A DNA stretch of 64,000 bases from an uncultured Pelagibacteraceae bacterium (GTDB taxonomy: Bacteria; Pseudomonadota; Alphaproteobacteria; Pelagibacterales; Pelagibacteraceae). Positions 46,335 through 54,084 of this stretch are shown here, piece by piece; positions within the stretch are counted from its first letter, which is position 1; each line of letters begins with the position of its first letter. Location: NCBI GenBank assembly GCA_902597335.1, contig CACJXK010000001.1:124001-188000 (forward strand). Reading direction: 5' to 3'. Position numbers and translations under genes: made by a program. Below the pieces are notes generated by a model. That model made no database searches, was not told the DNA's origin, and worked only from the letters and a program-made list of their open reading frames with translations.

Positions 46335-47284
46335 TAATTTAATTTTCCTGGGATTTTAAATGTTACGTCTTCTTTAACTATTTCAACTTCTTCTATCTCT
46401 ACAGTAAATTTTTTTTTTATATTTTCTATAAATTCTTTGACTAAAACTTCAGGAGCTGACGCTCCAGATGAAATACCAATAGTTTTGCATTTAGATATCT
46501 TGTCTAACGGAAAATTACTCTCTGAATGAATTAATTCAGCATTTTCGCATCCATTATTTTTAGCTACTTCTACTAGCCTAACTGAGTTGGATGAATTCCT
46601 ACTACCAATTACAAATAGATTATCGCACTCTTTTGCAATTTTTTTTATTGCTGCTTGTCTATTGGTGGTTGCATAACAAATATCATCTTTTTTTGGCTCG
46701 TGAATATCAGGAAAGCGTTCTTTTAAAACATTAATAATATCTTTAGTATCATCAACCGATAATGTTGTTTGCGTAATATAAGCAAGTTTATCATTTTTGC
46801 CTCTCTGATAATTTTTTGCATCGTCTATTGTTTCAATAAGATCAATCTTTCCATTAGCTACTTGACCCATTGTGCCAATTACTTCAGGATGGTTTTTATG
46901 ACCTATAAGCAAAACCTGAACATCTTTTTTGTTTAAATTTTCTGCCTCTCTGTGAACTTTTGATACTAATGGGCATGTCGCATCAACAAATATCATATTA
47001 AAACTTTTTGCTTCTTGAGGAACAGATTTAGGGACACCATGAGCTGAAAAGATAACAGGTCTTGTTTTATCCTCAATTTCATCAATCTCCTCAACAAATA
47101 TTGCACCGATTTTTTTTAAGCCATCTACTACATGTTTGTTATGAACAATTTCATGTCTTACATATACAGGGGCGCCATATTTTTCTATACTTTTCTTTAC
47201 TATTTCAATTGCTCTATCAACACCTGCACAAAAACCTCTCGGAGCTGCCAAAAGTATTTTAATATGATTATTTTTCACTTTCAT
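46334..47284 (-). CDS. ispH: 4-hydroxy-3-methylbut-2-enyl diphosphate reductase
   Basis: 316 residues. Last step of the MEP pathway, making IPP and DMAPP. The three Cys ligands of the 4Fe-4S cluster are in APRGFCAGVDRAI near residue 19, VDATCPLVSKVH near 102 and DDICYATTNRQAA near 203. The conserved His residues lie in HEIVHN and GHKNHPEV, and the diphosphate pocket in GSRNSSNS. It lies directly after the blh/crt genes, which consume these precursors. The start overlaps the upstream small ORF by 17 bases. Confidence 0.97.
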   Translation of the reverse strand: MKVKNNHIKILLAAPRGFCAGVDRAIEIVKKSIEKYGAPVYVRHEIVHNKHVVDGLKKIGAIFVEEIDEIEDKTRPVIFSAHGVPKSVPQEAKSFNMIFVDATCPLVSKVHREAENLNKKDVQVLLIGHKNHPEVIGTMGQVANGKIDLIETIDDAKNYQRGKNDKLAYITQTTLSVDDTKDIINVLKERFPDIHEPKKDDICYATTNRQAAIKKIAKECDNLFVIGSRNSSNSVRLVEVAKNNGCENAELIHSESNFPLDKISKCKTIGISSGASAPEVLVKEFIENIKKKFTVEIEEVEIVKEDVTFKIPGKLN

Positions 47285-47441
47285 CCTTTCTAAAAAACGG
47301 GATTAAAAAAACAATACATGCAATTAGAAAAAAAAGACTGCCAAACATAGCCCAAAAACTTCCTACACTTGATATAATAAAACCCAACGCAGAAATAATG
47401 AATAAAATCCAACCAATTAAATTAATATTTTTATTGCTCAT
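47268..47441 (-). CDS. Small two-helix membrane protein between blh and ispH
   Basis: 57 residues from ATG at 47441 (an in-frame TTG lies three codons upstream). Two hydrophobic helices, about 8-25 and 31-50, with little loop, and a charged tail RKDESEK. It overlaps blh by 11 bases and ispH by 17, a nested arrangement that supports real translation. Not recognised. Its place in the retinal/isoprenoid unit is suggestive only. Confidence 0.62.
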   Translation of the reverse strand: MSNKNINLIGWILFIISALGFIISSVGSFWAMFGSLFFLIACIVFLIPFFRKDESEK

Positions 47442-48324
47442 TTTTTTCAATTAAATATTCGAGCAATATATGTGGAAAAGTTAATGAGGCCAATCCAATA
47501 AAAATTACTCGATATATAGTTTCGCTAAATTCGTTATAATTATTCAGAATTGATATTGAAACAACATATCCTAAAATTGTTAAAATTGTTAGTGGAAGAG
47601 CTTTTTTAATGAATATTGGTAAACCTTTTGTCAAATTTATATTTATTTCTCTAATCAAAGAAATCGAGTGCCTTATAGAATGTAAAAAGCAAAAGTAAAT
47701 CGTAAAAGCAATTATTGGATTAAGAAAATAATTTAGGATTAGTATCGATAAATAATCCATTAACAATAATGATTTAACTTCAATACTTTTTTTAAATGAT
47801 AAAATTATTCCAGAGAACAAAGATAAAAGTATAAGAATGAATAATATCTCGTCAGGTATTATTAAATTATTTGAAATATAAAAGTTTAACGTCTCGAATA
47901 TTGTCAGTGTCTCTTCTTTGTGGAAAAATAAGGGTGAGGTAATTATTAATGATCCTTTTAAAAAATAAATTAATTCAAAGTTTTTCTTTTGGTTAATAAA
48001 TTCGGAGTCCTCTTTTCCAAAATGAAAAGCAGCGATAATTAAAAATAAGAAAAGTAATGATTTTGGAAATATTAACCAAATCAATATTATAACTGCACCA
48101 ATAAGTAAATAACTCAAATAAAAAATACTAATTGATTTATATCCAAAATATTTAATCAGTTTTTTACCTTTAATATGATCCAGAGAACCATGAGATATTC
48201 CAATTGTTAAAATTAAAAATAATGAAATAATTAAGAAGCTACCTTCTCTTAGGTATTCTATCCCAGATAAAAAAATACATAAATTAAAAAAAATTAAAGA
48301 GTGGTAAAAATTAATTTTGATCAT
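47431..48324 (-). CDS. blh: Beta-carotene 15,15'-dioxygenase, Brp/Blh family
   Basis: 297 residues, about eight hydrophobic helices. Cleaves beta-carotene into two retinal molecules, the chromophore of proteorhodopsin. The family's metal-binding His motifs are visible: GISHGSLDHIKG near residue 44, AAFHFGKEDSEF near 98, and CFLHSIRHSISL near 215. It ends the crtI-crtB-crtY-blh order seen in retinal-producing marine bacteria, 4 bases after crtY. The opsin gene is outside this window. Confidence 0.92.
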   Translation of the reverse strand: MIKINFYHSLIFFNLCIFLSGIEYLREGSFLIISLFLILTIGISHGSLDHIKGKKLIKYFGYKSISIFYLSYLLIGAVIILIWLIFPKSLLFLFLIIAAFHFGKEDSEFINQKKNFELIYFLKGSLIITSPLFFHKEETLTIFETLNFYISNNLIIPDEILFILILLSLFSGIILSFKKSIEVKSLLLMDYLSILILNYFLNPIIAFTIYFCFLHSIRHSISLIREININLTKGLPIFIKKALPLTILTILGYVVSISILNNYNEFSETIYRVIFIGLASLTFPHILLEYLIEKNEQ

Positions 48325-48328
48325 TTAT

Positions 48329-49393
48329 TTAAAAAAGTGCTTTTATAAAAATCCATTTAGGCATTTTTAATATTATTGATAAATCTTCAAAAAAGTTACT
48401 TCTATTCGACAAAAATTTTATAACAGTATTAGATTTATTATTAAACATCCTAAAAAAAATATTTGGCATTTTGCTTGGATTATTTTTCAGAACTTTTAAA
48501 AAAATATTATCGAGAAATTGATATTTATTTTTAATTTGAAAACTTTTCAATTTACTAATGTTTTCGATATTTTCTCTTATATATTTACTTTGTTCTTGAA
48601 TATTTAGAAAAGTGTAACCAGTGCTTAATCTTGTCATACCACCGGCTGTGCCAATATTAATTTTATTTTTTACTTGGTCAATTATTGGGTAAAAAAGAGG
48701 TATTGCACCAACTTCTTTGTATGTAATTTTATAATCTTTTAATTTTAAATTATTCTCAAGATATTCTTTAATTTGCTGATCATAATCTTTTTGGGAATCG
48801 TCATTCATTTCTGATAACCAAGTTGTTTCAACTAATGCTGTTCTTTTTGAATATGGAAGTGTATAAAAAAAATGAACACTTCCTCGCTGATCACAATCAA
48901 AATCCATTAGATTCATCATTTCTTCATCAAAAAATTCCTTTTTTGTTTCTATTTCTACCCCACAAAAATGCTGCCATAGACCTTTGTTTTGATTATTTAA
49001 ATTTGGAACACTATTAAATACTAAAGAGTTATCAAAATTTATATTTTGATCATTTTTGTGAAATGAAATATTTTTATTCTCTTTTAATCTATTGTTTATC
49101 TTCTCATAAAATAGCCCACTATCAATACTTTGATATGGATAATTATTGCACTCTAGATGTTTAGTTTTTTTAGGTACATTTATTGAAAAATGTTTCCAAT
49201 TTTTTTTTACACAATCTTCAAAATTATGCGGGAACGTCTTCCAAAAAGACCAAGTTTTATCTTTTTTATATTCATTTCTTGGTTCAATAATAGCTAATGT
49301 TTTATTTTTTAACTTATTATTTATCTCTAATTCATATGCTAAAGATAATCCTGCACAACCTCCACCAATTATTACAAAATCAAAATCTTTCAT
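48329..49393 (-). CDS. crtY: Lycopene beta-cyclase, CrtY type
   Basis: 354 residues. Flavoprotein that closes both beta-ionone rings of lycopene to give beta-carotene. Dinucleotide fold at the N-terminus: FVIIGGGCAGLSLAYEL. A conserved middle has FFYTLPYSKRTALVETTWLS, and the C-terminal INIGTAGGMTRLSTGYTF is the CrtY signature. It overlaps crtB by 14 bases. It feeds Blh downstream. Confidence 0.94.
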   Translation of the reverse strand: MKDFDFVIIGGGCAGLSLAYELEINNKLKNKTLAIIEPRNEYKKDKTWSFWKTFPHNFEDCVKKNWKHFSINVPKKTKHLECNNYPYQSIDSGLFYEKINNRLKENKNISFHKNDQNINFDNSLVFNSVPNLNNQNKGLWQHFCGVEIETKKEFFDEEMMNLMDFDCDQRGSVHFFYTLPYSKRTALVETTWLSEMNDDSQKDYDQQIKEYLENNLKLKDYKITYKEVGAIPLFYPIIDQVKNKINIGTAGGMTRLSTGYTFLNIQEQSKYIRENIENISKLKSFQIKNKYQFLDNIFLKVLKNNPSKMPNIFFRMFNNKSNTVIKFLSNRSNFFEDLSIILKMPKWIFIKALF

Positions 49394-50231
49394 TTAAATT
49401 TATTTCTTCACTAATTAATTCATGTTCTTTATCTGTAAGGTGATTATGTTTTTTAATCAATGATAGTTTTACTATGTCAAATATAGATAATATTGTTTGT
49501 AATATCTTACCACTTTTAGTAACAAAAATTTTACCTGATCTATTATAATTTTGAATAGTTTGTTTTTTAATAATATTTCTCCCAATTTGTCTATAAACTC
49601 TTCTTGCAACTAAAATTGAAAATCTAAGATTTAATGGAATATCTTTTATTGATGAAAAGCTACTATCGTAAAATAAATCTGCAGTAGCCAATGTTTCTTT
49701 AATGGTTTCAAAATTATGTTTTATATAAAATCTTTTATTCTTAGAATCTTCTATCACATCTCTAGAAATATTTGTTAGTTGCATAGCTATTCCCAAATCT
49801 ATAGCCGATTTAAGAGAATTAGAGCTAGTGACATTTAAAATTTTTGCCATCATTAATCCAACTGTTCCTGCTACTCTATATGAATAAATTAATAGTTCCT
49901 TTTTTGAATTTAATCTTATTTCATTTTGAATATCGGACTCCACACCATCGAATAAGTCCTCTACAATTTTTTTGGAAATATTATATTCATTCATTAATAC
50001 CCACATATTTTTTATTATTGAATTCTGAAATTCTTTATTGATAAAATTATTTTTGAAGTTTAAAAATCTTCTTAATTTAACATCAATTGTACCTTCGTCG
50101 TCTGCTATATTGTCTAAAGTTCTACAAAAATCGTATAAATTAGAGCATTTCAAATAAGTTTCTTTTGGAAGAAAAAAACCAGCCCAGTAAAATGATTTTG
50201 CGTATATTGATAGAAAACTCTTTTTCTCCAT
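49380..50231 (-). CDS. crtB: Phytoene synthase
   Basis: 283 residues. Condenses two geranylgeranyl diphosphates into phytoene. The first Asp-rich motif is CRTLDNIADDEG near residue 36, the second TNISRDVIEDSKNKRFY near 153, with AGTVGLMMAKIL between. Trans-isoprenyl synthase fold, all-helical. Its start shares one base with the crtI stop. No GGPP synthase (crtE) gene is present nearby, so the substrate must come from elsewhere in the genome. Confidence 0.95.
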   Translation of the reverse strand: MEKKSFLSIYAKSFYWAGFFLPKETYLKCSNLYDFCRTLDNIADDEGTIDVKLRRFLNFKNNFINKEFQNSIIKNMWVLMNEYNISKKIVEDLFDGVESDIQNEIRLNSKKELLIYSYRVAGTVGLMMAKILNVTSSNSLKSAIDLGIAMQLTNISRDVIEDSKNKRFYIKHNFETIKETLATADLFYDSSFSSIKDIPLNLRFSILVARRVYRQIGRNIIKKQTIQNYNRSGKIFVTKSGKILQTILSIFDIVKLSLIKKHNHLTDKEHELISEEINLNERF

Positions 50232-51688
50232 TACAAAATTTTGTCTAAGACTTTTGCTGAAGATAGTACTCCTGGTACACCTGCTCCAGGATGAGTGCCT
50301 GCTCCAACAAAATATAAACCATCAAAAATCTCTGATTTATTATGAAATCTAAAATAAGCTGATTGGGTAAATTTTGGTTGAATAGAAAAACCTGAGCCAT
50401 ATTTTGTATTTAACTCTTTCTCAAAATAATCTGGAGTTAAGTAAAAATCTTCAACAATATTTTCGCTTAGATTGGGCAGTAAACTTTCTTCCATTTTTTT
50501 AATAACTAATTTTTTCATTTTATCTCCCTCAATAGACCAATCTATACCAGATTGGTTATTAGGAACTGGCACCAACACATAAAAACAATCATGATTATCG
50601 GGCGCCATAGATTTGTCAGTAGCTGTTGGTCTATGTAAATAGTAACTAATATCGTCATTTAATTTTTTATTGTTAAAAATATCATCCAAGTGTTCCTTGT
50701 ACTTATTTCCAAATTTGATGGTATGATGTTCAACATCGTCGTAAACTTTCTTAGTTCCAAAGTAATACACAAACAAACCCATTGAATATTCCATTCTTTT
50801 CATTTTCCAATTAAAGATAGAATTACTATTGTTTGTATTTGCTAATTTTGAATAAACTGCAGGTGGATCAGCGTTGCAAATGACATTATCTGTCTCTATT
50901 TTATCCCCGTTGCTTAATTCAACGCCAGTTATTTTATTTTTATTTGATAAGATTTTATTTACTTCACATCCTTTTAATACTTTTATATTTTCTTCATTCA
51001 TTAGTTTTTCCATACCATTTATTATTTGACCAGTACCTCCCATTGAATAATGAATCCCCCATTTTTTTTCTAAATATAAAATTAATCCATATATTGATGT
51101 TGTTGTAAAAGGATTACCACCTACCAACAGTGGATGCATACTAAGTAATCTTCTTAATTTTTCATTTTCTATGTAAGAGGAAACTAATCCATAAACTGAT
51201 TTATAACTCTTTAGATTAAACAAAGAGGGTATTTGCTTTAACATAAATAAGGGTTTATCAAATGGCACATCTGATAATTCAGTAAATCCTTTATCAAAAA
51301 TTTTTTTTGTAAAATTTACTAAATTTTTATAACCCTCAGCATCTTTTTCATTGATTTTTTTTATTTGATCAATCATCTCTTGTTCGTTGCCTGAATAGTT
51401 GAATTTAAAACCATCCTCAAAAACAAATTGATACCAAATTTTCAGAGATTTAATTTCTAAATAGTCCTGTGATTTTTTATTGAAAAGCTGAAATAGCTCA
51501 TCAATCAAATAAGGTGCTGTTATAACAGTTGGACCACCGTCAAATGTGAATCCATTTTTTTTAAAAACTCTTGCTCTGCCACCTAAATCTTTGTGTTTTT
51601 CAATCAGAGTTACTTTATGACCCTTTGCTTTTAATCTCAAGGCTGCAGCCATACCCCCAAAACCTGATCCAATTACTATCGAATTCAT
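50231..51688 (-). CDS. crtI: Phytoene desaturase
   Basis: 485 residues. FAD enzyme taking phytoene to lycopene. The N-terminus VIGSGFGGMAAALRLKAKGH with LIEKHKDLGGRARVF is the dinucleotide-binding start, followed by FDGGPTVITAPYLIDELF. The C-terminal GLYFVGAGTHPGAGVPGVL is the bacterial-type CrtI signature. First gene of the retinal unit, 44 bases after atpF. A possible promoter in that gap (TTACGT-N18-TATAAA) is weak. Confidence 0.95.
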   Translation of the reverse strand: MNSIVIGSGFGGMAAALRLKAKGHKVTLIEKHKDLGGRARVFKKNGFTFDGGPTVITAPYLIDELFQLFNKKSQDYLEIKSLKIWYQFVFEDGFKFNYSGNEQEMIDQIKKINEKDAEGYKNLVNFTKKIFDKGFTELSDVPFDKPLFMLKQIPSLFNLKSYKSVYGLVSSYIENEKLRRLLSMHPLLVGGNPFTTTSIYGLILYLEKKWGIHYSMGGTGQIINGMEKLMNEENIKVLKGCEVNKILSNKNKITGVELSNGDKIETDNVICNADPPAVYSKLANTNNSNSIFNWKMKRMEYSMGLFVYYFGTKKVYDDVEHHTIKFGNKYKEHLDDIFNNKKLNDDISYYLHRPTATDKSMAPDNHDCFYVLVPVPNNQSGIDWSIEGDKMKKLVIKKMEESLLPNLSENIVEDFYLTPDYFEKELNTKYGSGFSIQPKFTQSAYFRFHNKSEIFDGLYFVGAGTHPGAGVPGVLSSAKVLDKIL

Positions 51689-51697
51689 AATACAGAT

Positions 51698-51727
51698 TTT
51701 ATATTATTTTGAGTAAATGTAACGTAA
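51698..51727 (-). promoter_or_regulatory. Possible weak promoter of crtI
   Basis: Minus-strand TTACGT (51727-51722) and TATAAA (51703-51698) are separated by 18 bases, 9 bases before the crtI start codon. The -35 match to TTGACA is poor and TATAAA-like strings are common at this base composition. If real, crt genes could be expressed apart from the atp genes. Confidence 0.22.
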
Positions 51728-51732
51728 TTAAG

Positions 51733-52230
51733 TTATGAATTAATTTTTTTTAATTCAGACTTTGCTTCCTCAAGATTTTTTTCAAAAAGATTATCTAATT
51801 TTGACTTATCTACTGTGGTAGTTATAATTTTTTTAACAGACTCCAGTGCAATTTTAATTGATCTATCTTTGATTTCTTTGATTGCTGACTCTTTCATCTG
51901 ATTTATTTTAGTTTGGGTTAAATTTTTCTTTATTTCAGAACTTTTGTGAAATTTTTCATTCATACTTATTACAAGTTGCTCAGATTCAGTTTTGGCCTGA
52001 TCGAGTATTTTTTTAGACTCTGCTTCCACCGAGTTAAGTTTGGCCTGAGCTTCATCTAAGAGTTTTTTTGACTCAACTCTTAATTTTTCACTTTCATCAA
52101 TTTCTTTTTTTATATCTCCTATCATTTTGGTTAGGAGGCTATTGATATTCTGTGGAATTTTAAAATATACCAACAGGCCAACAAATATAAAAAAAGATAT
52201 AGCTACCCAAAATGTTGCGTCAAATGACAT
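51733..52230 (-). CDS. atpF: ATP synthase F0 subunit b
   Basis: 165 residues. One N-terminal hydrophobic helix (about 5-25, TFWVAISFFIFVGLLVYF), then a long charged right-handed-coil segment to the end. It forms half of the peripheral stalk holding F1 against rotation. Its partner b' is encoded directly upstream with an 11-base overlap, as is usual in alphaproteobacteria. The F1 genes (atpHAGDC) are not in this window. Confidence 0.93.
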   Translation of the reverse strand: MSFDATFWVAISFFIFVGLLVYFKIPQNINSLLTKMIGDIKKEIDESEKLRVESKKLLDEAQAKLNSVEAESKKILDQAKTESEQLVISMNEKFHKSSEIKKNLTQTKINQMKESAIKEIKDRSIKIALESVKKIITTTVDKSKLDNLFEKNLEEAKSELKKINS

Positions 52231-52810
52231 CTTTTCTCTCTTTATTCATTTTTGCTTGATCTTCTACTATTGCTGCTATGCTGCTGCTATTCACACCTTC
52301 ACCAATCAGTTCTTTTATCAACTCTGCTGATGTTTCAGCCGCTATTTTAGTAACCTTATCTCCAGAGCTTTTCTTAAATTCAGAAAGCTCATTTTCTGTA
52401 GAACTAATTTCTTCATCAAGATCTTTTTCTAATGCAGCTCTCTTTTTATTAATATCTTCTATTATTTTTTCTCTAGCATCATTAAAATAATTCTTGGCTT
52501 TAATTTTACTTTCTAAAATAATCTTTTCATATTCATCAATTTTTTTCTGACTTTCTTCCTTTTGTTTATCGGCAGTCTCAATATTTTCTAGTATTTGGGA
52601 CTTTCTAGTTTCTAGGTTATCGCTAATTTTCGGCAATATAACTTTAGTTAGGACAATAAAAAGTATTCCAAATGTGATGATAAGCCAGAATATTTGAGAT
52701 ATCCAAAACTCTGGATTGAGTTGAGGCATACCACCACTTTCAGCAGCAAATACTGTTTTAAAACATGCAAAGCATGTGACGAATACTAAAATAATTATTT
52801 TTTTCAACAT
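52220..52810 (-). CDS. ATP synthase F0 subunit b'
   Basis: 196 residues. A putative cleavable or hydrophobic N-terminus (MLKKIIILVFVTCFACFKTVFA) precedes the membrane helix at about 35-55 (FWISQIFWLIITFGILFIVL), and the rest is coiled coil rich in Glu and Lys. It is the divergent partner of subunit b (atpF', also called atpG in this group). It lies 3 bases from atpE. Confidence 0.92.
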   Translation of the reverse strand: MLKKIIILVFVTCFACFKTVFAAESGGMPQLNPEFWISQIFWLIITFGILFIVLTKVILPKISDNLETRKSQILENIETADKQKEESQKKIDEYEKIILESKIKAKNYFNDAREKIIEDINKKRAALEKDLDEEISSTENELSEFKKSSGDKVTKIAAETSAELIKELIGEGVNSSSIAAIVEDQAKMNKERKDVI

Positions 52811-52813
52811 TAA

Positions 52814-53041
52814 CTAAAATGCAAATAAAATAATCAACGCAACTACTAGTCCAAATAATCCTGTAGCTTCAGCTAAAGCAAATCCTAATAATAAATTAGG
52901 GAATTGTTTTTGAGCTGCAGATGGATTTCTCATAGCACCAGATAAGTAATTACCAAAGATAATTCCAATACCAACTCCTGCACCTGCTAGTGCAATAGCT
53001 GCCAAACCTGCTCCTATCATTTTTGCTGCTTCTAATTCCAT
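52814..53041 (-). CDS. atpE: ATP synthase F0 subunit c
   Basis: 75 residues, two-helix hairpin of the c-ring. The polar loop is around residue 40 (AMRNPSAAQKQFP) and the ion-binding Glu lies in FALAEATGLFGLV near residue 58. Residues around the Glu lack the Gln/Ser-Thr set of known Na+-type rings, so H+ coupling is expected. Preceded by GGAGG. Glycine-rich first helix (ALAGAGVGIGIIFGN) as usual. Confidence 0.97.
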   Translation of the reverse strand: MELEAAKMIGAGLAAIALAGAGVGIGIIFGNYLSGAMRNPSAAQKQFPNLLLGFALAEATGLFGLVVALIILFAF

Positions 53042-53057
53042 TTTTCCTCCTTTTTTA

Positions 53058-53792
53058 TTAATGGTGTAGATTTAATGCATCATTTAAATAAATGCATGTT
53101 AAAATTGCAAATACATATGCTTGAAGAAAAGCAACTAATATCTCCAAACCAGTAAGTGCAACCGAAAAACTTAGTGGAAGCCATCCACCAACAATTCCTA
53201 AGCTTATAACAAAGCCACCAAATACCTTCATCATTGTGTGACCTGCCATCATATTTGCAAATAGTCTTACCGATAAACTAATAGGCCTACTTAAATATGA
53301 GATAATTTCAATAACAACGATCAATGGAAGCAATACCATTGGAACCCCACTAGGAACAAATAATTTAAGATATCCTAAACCATGTTTCATGAAACCAATA
53401 ACTGTTACTCCAATAAAAATAAATGCTGCTAAAACAAATGTTACAATAATATGGCTAGTGACTGTAAATGCGTAAGGTATCATGCCGAACATGTTACAAA
53501 AAAGTACAAACATGAATAGTGAAAATATAAAAGAAAAGTAAGGCTTTGCTTTTGATCCAGCAGTATCACTAATCATTTTGGCCACAAAGGAATAACTTAG
53601 TTCTGAGAGTAATTGTAATTTATCAGGTATTAAAGTTTTTTTCTTAGCCCCTAAATTGAAAATTATTAAAATTGCTAGTGAGCTAATAACCATAAATAAG
53701 CTAGCATTTGTAAAAGAAATATCAACTGAACCTAATTTTATTTCTGGACCAATTCTATAAACGTTGAATTGATACATTGGGTTTGATGCCAT
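53058..53792 (-). CDS. atpB: ATP synthase F0 subunit a
   Basis: 244 residues, five to six hydrophobic helices. Forms the proton half-channels against the c-ring. The essential Arg is in SLSVRLFANMMAGHTMM near residue 177, with the Asn/Gln pattern in LEILVAFLQAYVFAIL near 220. The N-terminus MASNPMYQFNVYRIGPEIKL matches alphaproteobacterial AtpB. Between atpI and atpE, in the standard order. Confidence 0.96.
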   Translation of the reverse strand: MASNPMYQFNVYRIGPEIKLGSVDISFTNASLFMVISSLAILIIFNLGAKKKTLIPDKLQLLSELSYSFVAKMISDTAGSKAKPYFSFIFSLFMFVLFCNMFGMIPYAFTVTSHIIVTFVLAAFIFIGVTVIGFMKHGLGYLKLFVPSGVPMVLLPLIVVIEIISYLSRPISLSVRLFANMMAGHTMMKVFGGFVISLGIVGGWLPLSFSVALTGLEILVAFLQAYVFAILTCIYLNDALNLHH

Positions 53793-53801
53793 ATTATTTT
53801 C

Positions 53802-54080
53802 TTACTTTTTCTGCATTTTTCTTGCTGATTTAATCACATTCATAATTCCTGCAATTACTCCTACAAAAAAAAATATTAAAATTAACCAAGGCTTAGTACC
53901 AAACCAATTGTCTAAAATAAACCCAATAATTGTCCCAACAGCTACTGCAGCAACTAATTCTGTACTCATCTTGAAAGCATGCCCCATTCCCGATGTCGAT
54001 GTCTCTTTATTTTCAGAATATTTTGATTTTGCTCTAATTTTTGCACTTTTAAGGCGAGTTTTAAAATCCTCTTCTTCCAT
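53802..54080 (-). CDS. atpI: ATP synthase accessory protein AtpI
   Basis: 92 residues. A charged N-terminal half precedes two hydrophobic helices (about 40-58, 64-82) with GTIIGFILDNWFGTKPWLI, the AtpI signature, between them. It assists c-ring assembly. Heads the F0 operon and starts 4 bases after smc, so atp transcription may begin inside or upstream of smc. Confidence 0.88.
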   Translation of the reverse strand: MEEEDFKTRLKSAKIRAKSKYSENKETSTSGMGHAFKMSTELVAAVAVGTIIGFILDNWFGTKPWLILIFFFVGVIAGIMNVIKSARKMQKK

Positions 54081-54084
54081 CAGC

